Part shown: piece after piece, positions 5,112-5,308 of the stretch
How positions within the stretch are numbered: position 1 is the stretch's first letter
Layout of the letters: the number at the start of each line of letters is the position of its first letter
Assembly: GCA_023437755.1 (NCBI GenBank)
Contig: JAEZFJ010000282.1
Location: forward strand, 1-5,308
Length of the DNA stretch: 5,308 bases
Reading direction: 5' to 3'
From: Pseudomonadota bacterium
GTDB lineage: Bacteria; Pseudomonadota; Alphaproteobacteria; Rhizobiales; Devosiaceae
Position numbers and translations under genes: made by a program
Notes under the pieces: model-generated
Told to the model about the DNA's origin: nothing
Seen by the model: the letters and a program-made list of their open reading frames with translations, nothing else
The model's database searches: none

Positions 5112-5308
5112 ATGGAATTCGGTATTACCTTCAAGGGCTTTATTGAAGCCGAGCGGGCGCGCTACCTGGTGCGCGCTGCGGAGTATGCCGGTTTCAGCTA
5201 TTGCTGGTTCTACGACTCCCACATTCTCTGGCGCGATTGCTACGCGGCCATCGCGATGTGCATGGAGCACACGACACAGATGCGTTTCGGGCCGCTGGTC
5301 ACCAACCC
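5112..5308 (+). CDS. LLM-class F420-dependent oxidoreductase, CPS_4043-like (partial, 5' end)
   Basis: The first 65 residues of a second luciferase-like TIM-barrel enzyme are present; the rest lies beyond the right edge. The start MEFGITFKG, then VRAAEYAGFSYCWFYDSH (20-37), LWRDCYAAIAMCMEHT (39-54) and MRFGPLVTNP matches, from memory, the TIGR03842 (CPS_4043) group, related to methylenetetrahydromethanopterin reductase. Asp35-Ser36-His37 corresponds to the active-site Asp-His region of Fgd. Enzymes of this type usually take hydride from F420H2 to reduce a substrate, but the substrate of this group is not known to me. The ATG at 5112 has GGAGGG at 5100-5105, 6 bases upstream. The gene is separated from the importer operon by 89 bases holding its own candidate promoter and operator. 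It would be a consumer of F420H2 made by Fgd. FMN use instead of F420 cannot be excluded from this fragment. Confidence 0.85.
   Translation, partial: MEFGITFKGFIEAERARYLVRAAEYAGFSYCWFYDSHILWRDCYAAIAMCMEHTTQMRFGPLVTN

Noticed and set aside
1..5308. Mobile elements, CRISPR arrays, tRNA or rRNA
   Set aside because: I saw no transposase-like product, tandem repeats with spacers, cloverleaf-like sequence or rRNA segment on either strand.

Overview
This GC-rich window reads as part of a bacterial coenzyme F420 locus. Five plus-strand genes (458-5022) form one very compact operon: an F420-dependent glucose-6-phosphate dehydrogenase (fgd), the F420-0:gamma-glutamyl ligase CofE, and a three-part ABC importer (periplasmic binding protein, FecCD/BtuC-type permease, ATPase). 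The importer matches a cassette proposed in the TIGRFAM literature, from actinobacterial genomes, to take up the precursor F420-0. Every junction in the operon is a 4-base stop/start overlap (ATGA, GTGA, ATGA, GTGA). A second F420/luciferase-like (LLM) oxidoreductase, resembling the CPS_4043 family, starts at 5112 and runs off the right edge.

The left edge holds the unrecognised 3' end of a plus-strand gene (1-110). A small minus-strand gene for a DUF2188-like protein (115-327) converges on it. The 130-base region between the DUF2188-like gene and fgd carries an 8-bp-arm palindrome at 414-433. A strikingly similar palindrome (14 of 18 core bases identical) lies at 5062-5085, just upstream of the second LLM gene and at nearly the same distance from the start codon. 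I read these as two copies of one operator that may tie the importer operon and the downstream F420 enzyme into a single regulon.

Working model (inference): F420-0 is imported, CofE adds the gamma-glutamate tail so that the cofactor is retained and bound by enzymes, Fgd reduces F420 with glucose-6-phosphate, and LLM reductases such as the one at 5112 spend F420H2. The window contains no cofC, cofD or fbiC/cofGH genes. The genome outside the window would have to lack them for the salvage model to hold.

Host: the binding protein has a cleavable signal peptide with no lipobox cysteine, as expected for a Gram-negative periplasm, whereas the best-known versions of fgd and of this cassette are actinobacterial. 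I favour a Gram-negative, perhaps proteobacterial, host that acquired an actinobacterial-type F420 module. The taxonomy cannot be settled from this window.
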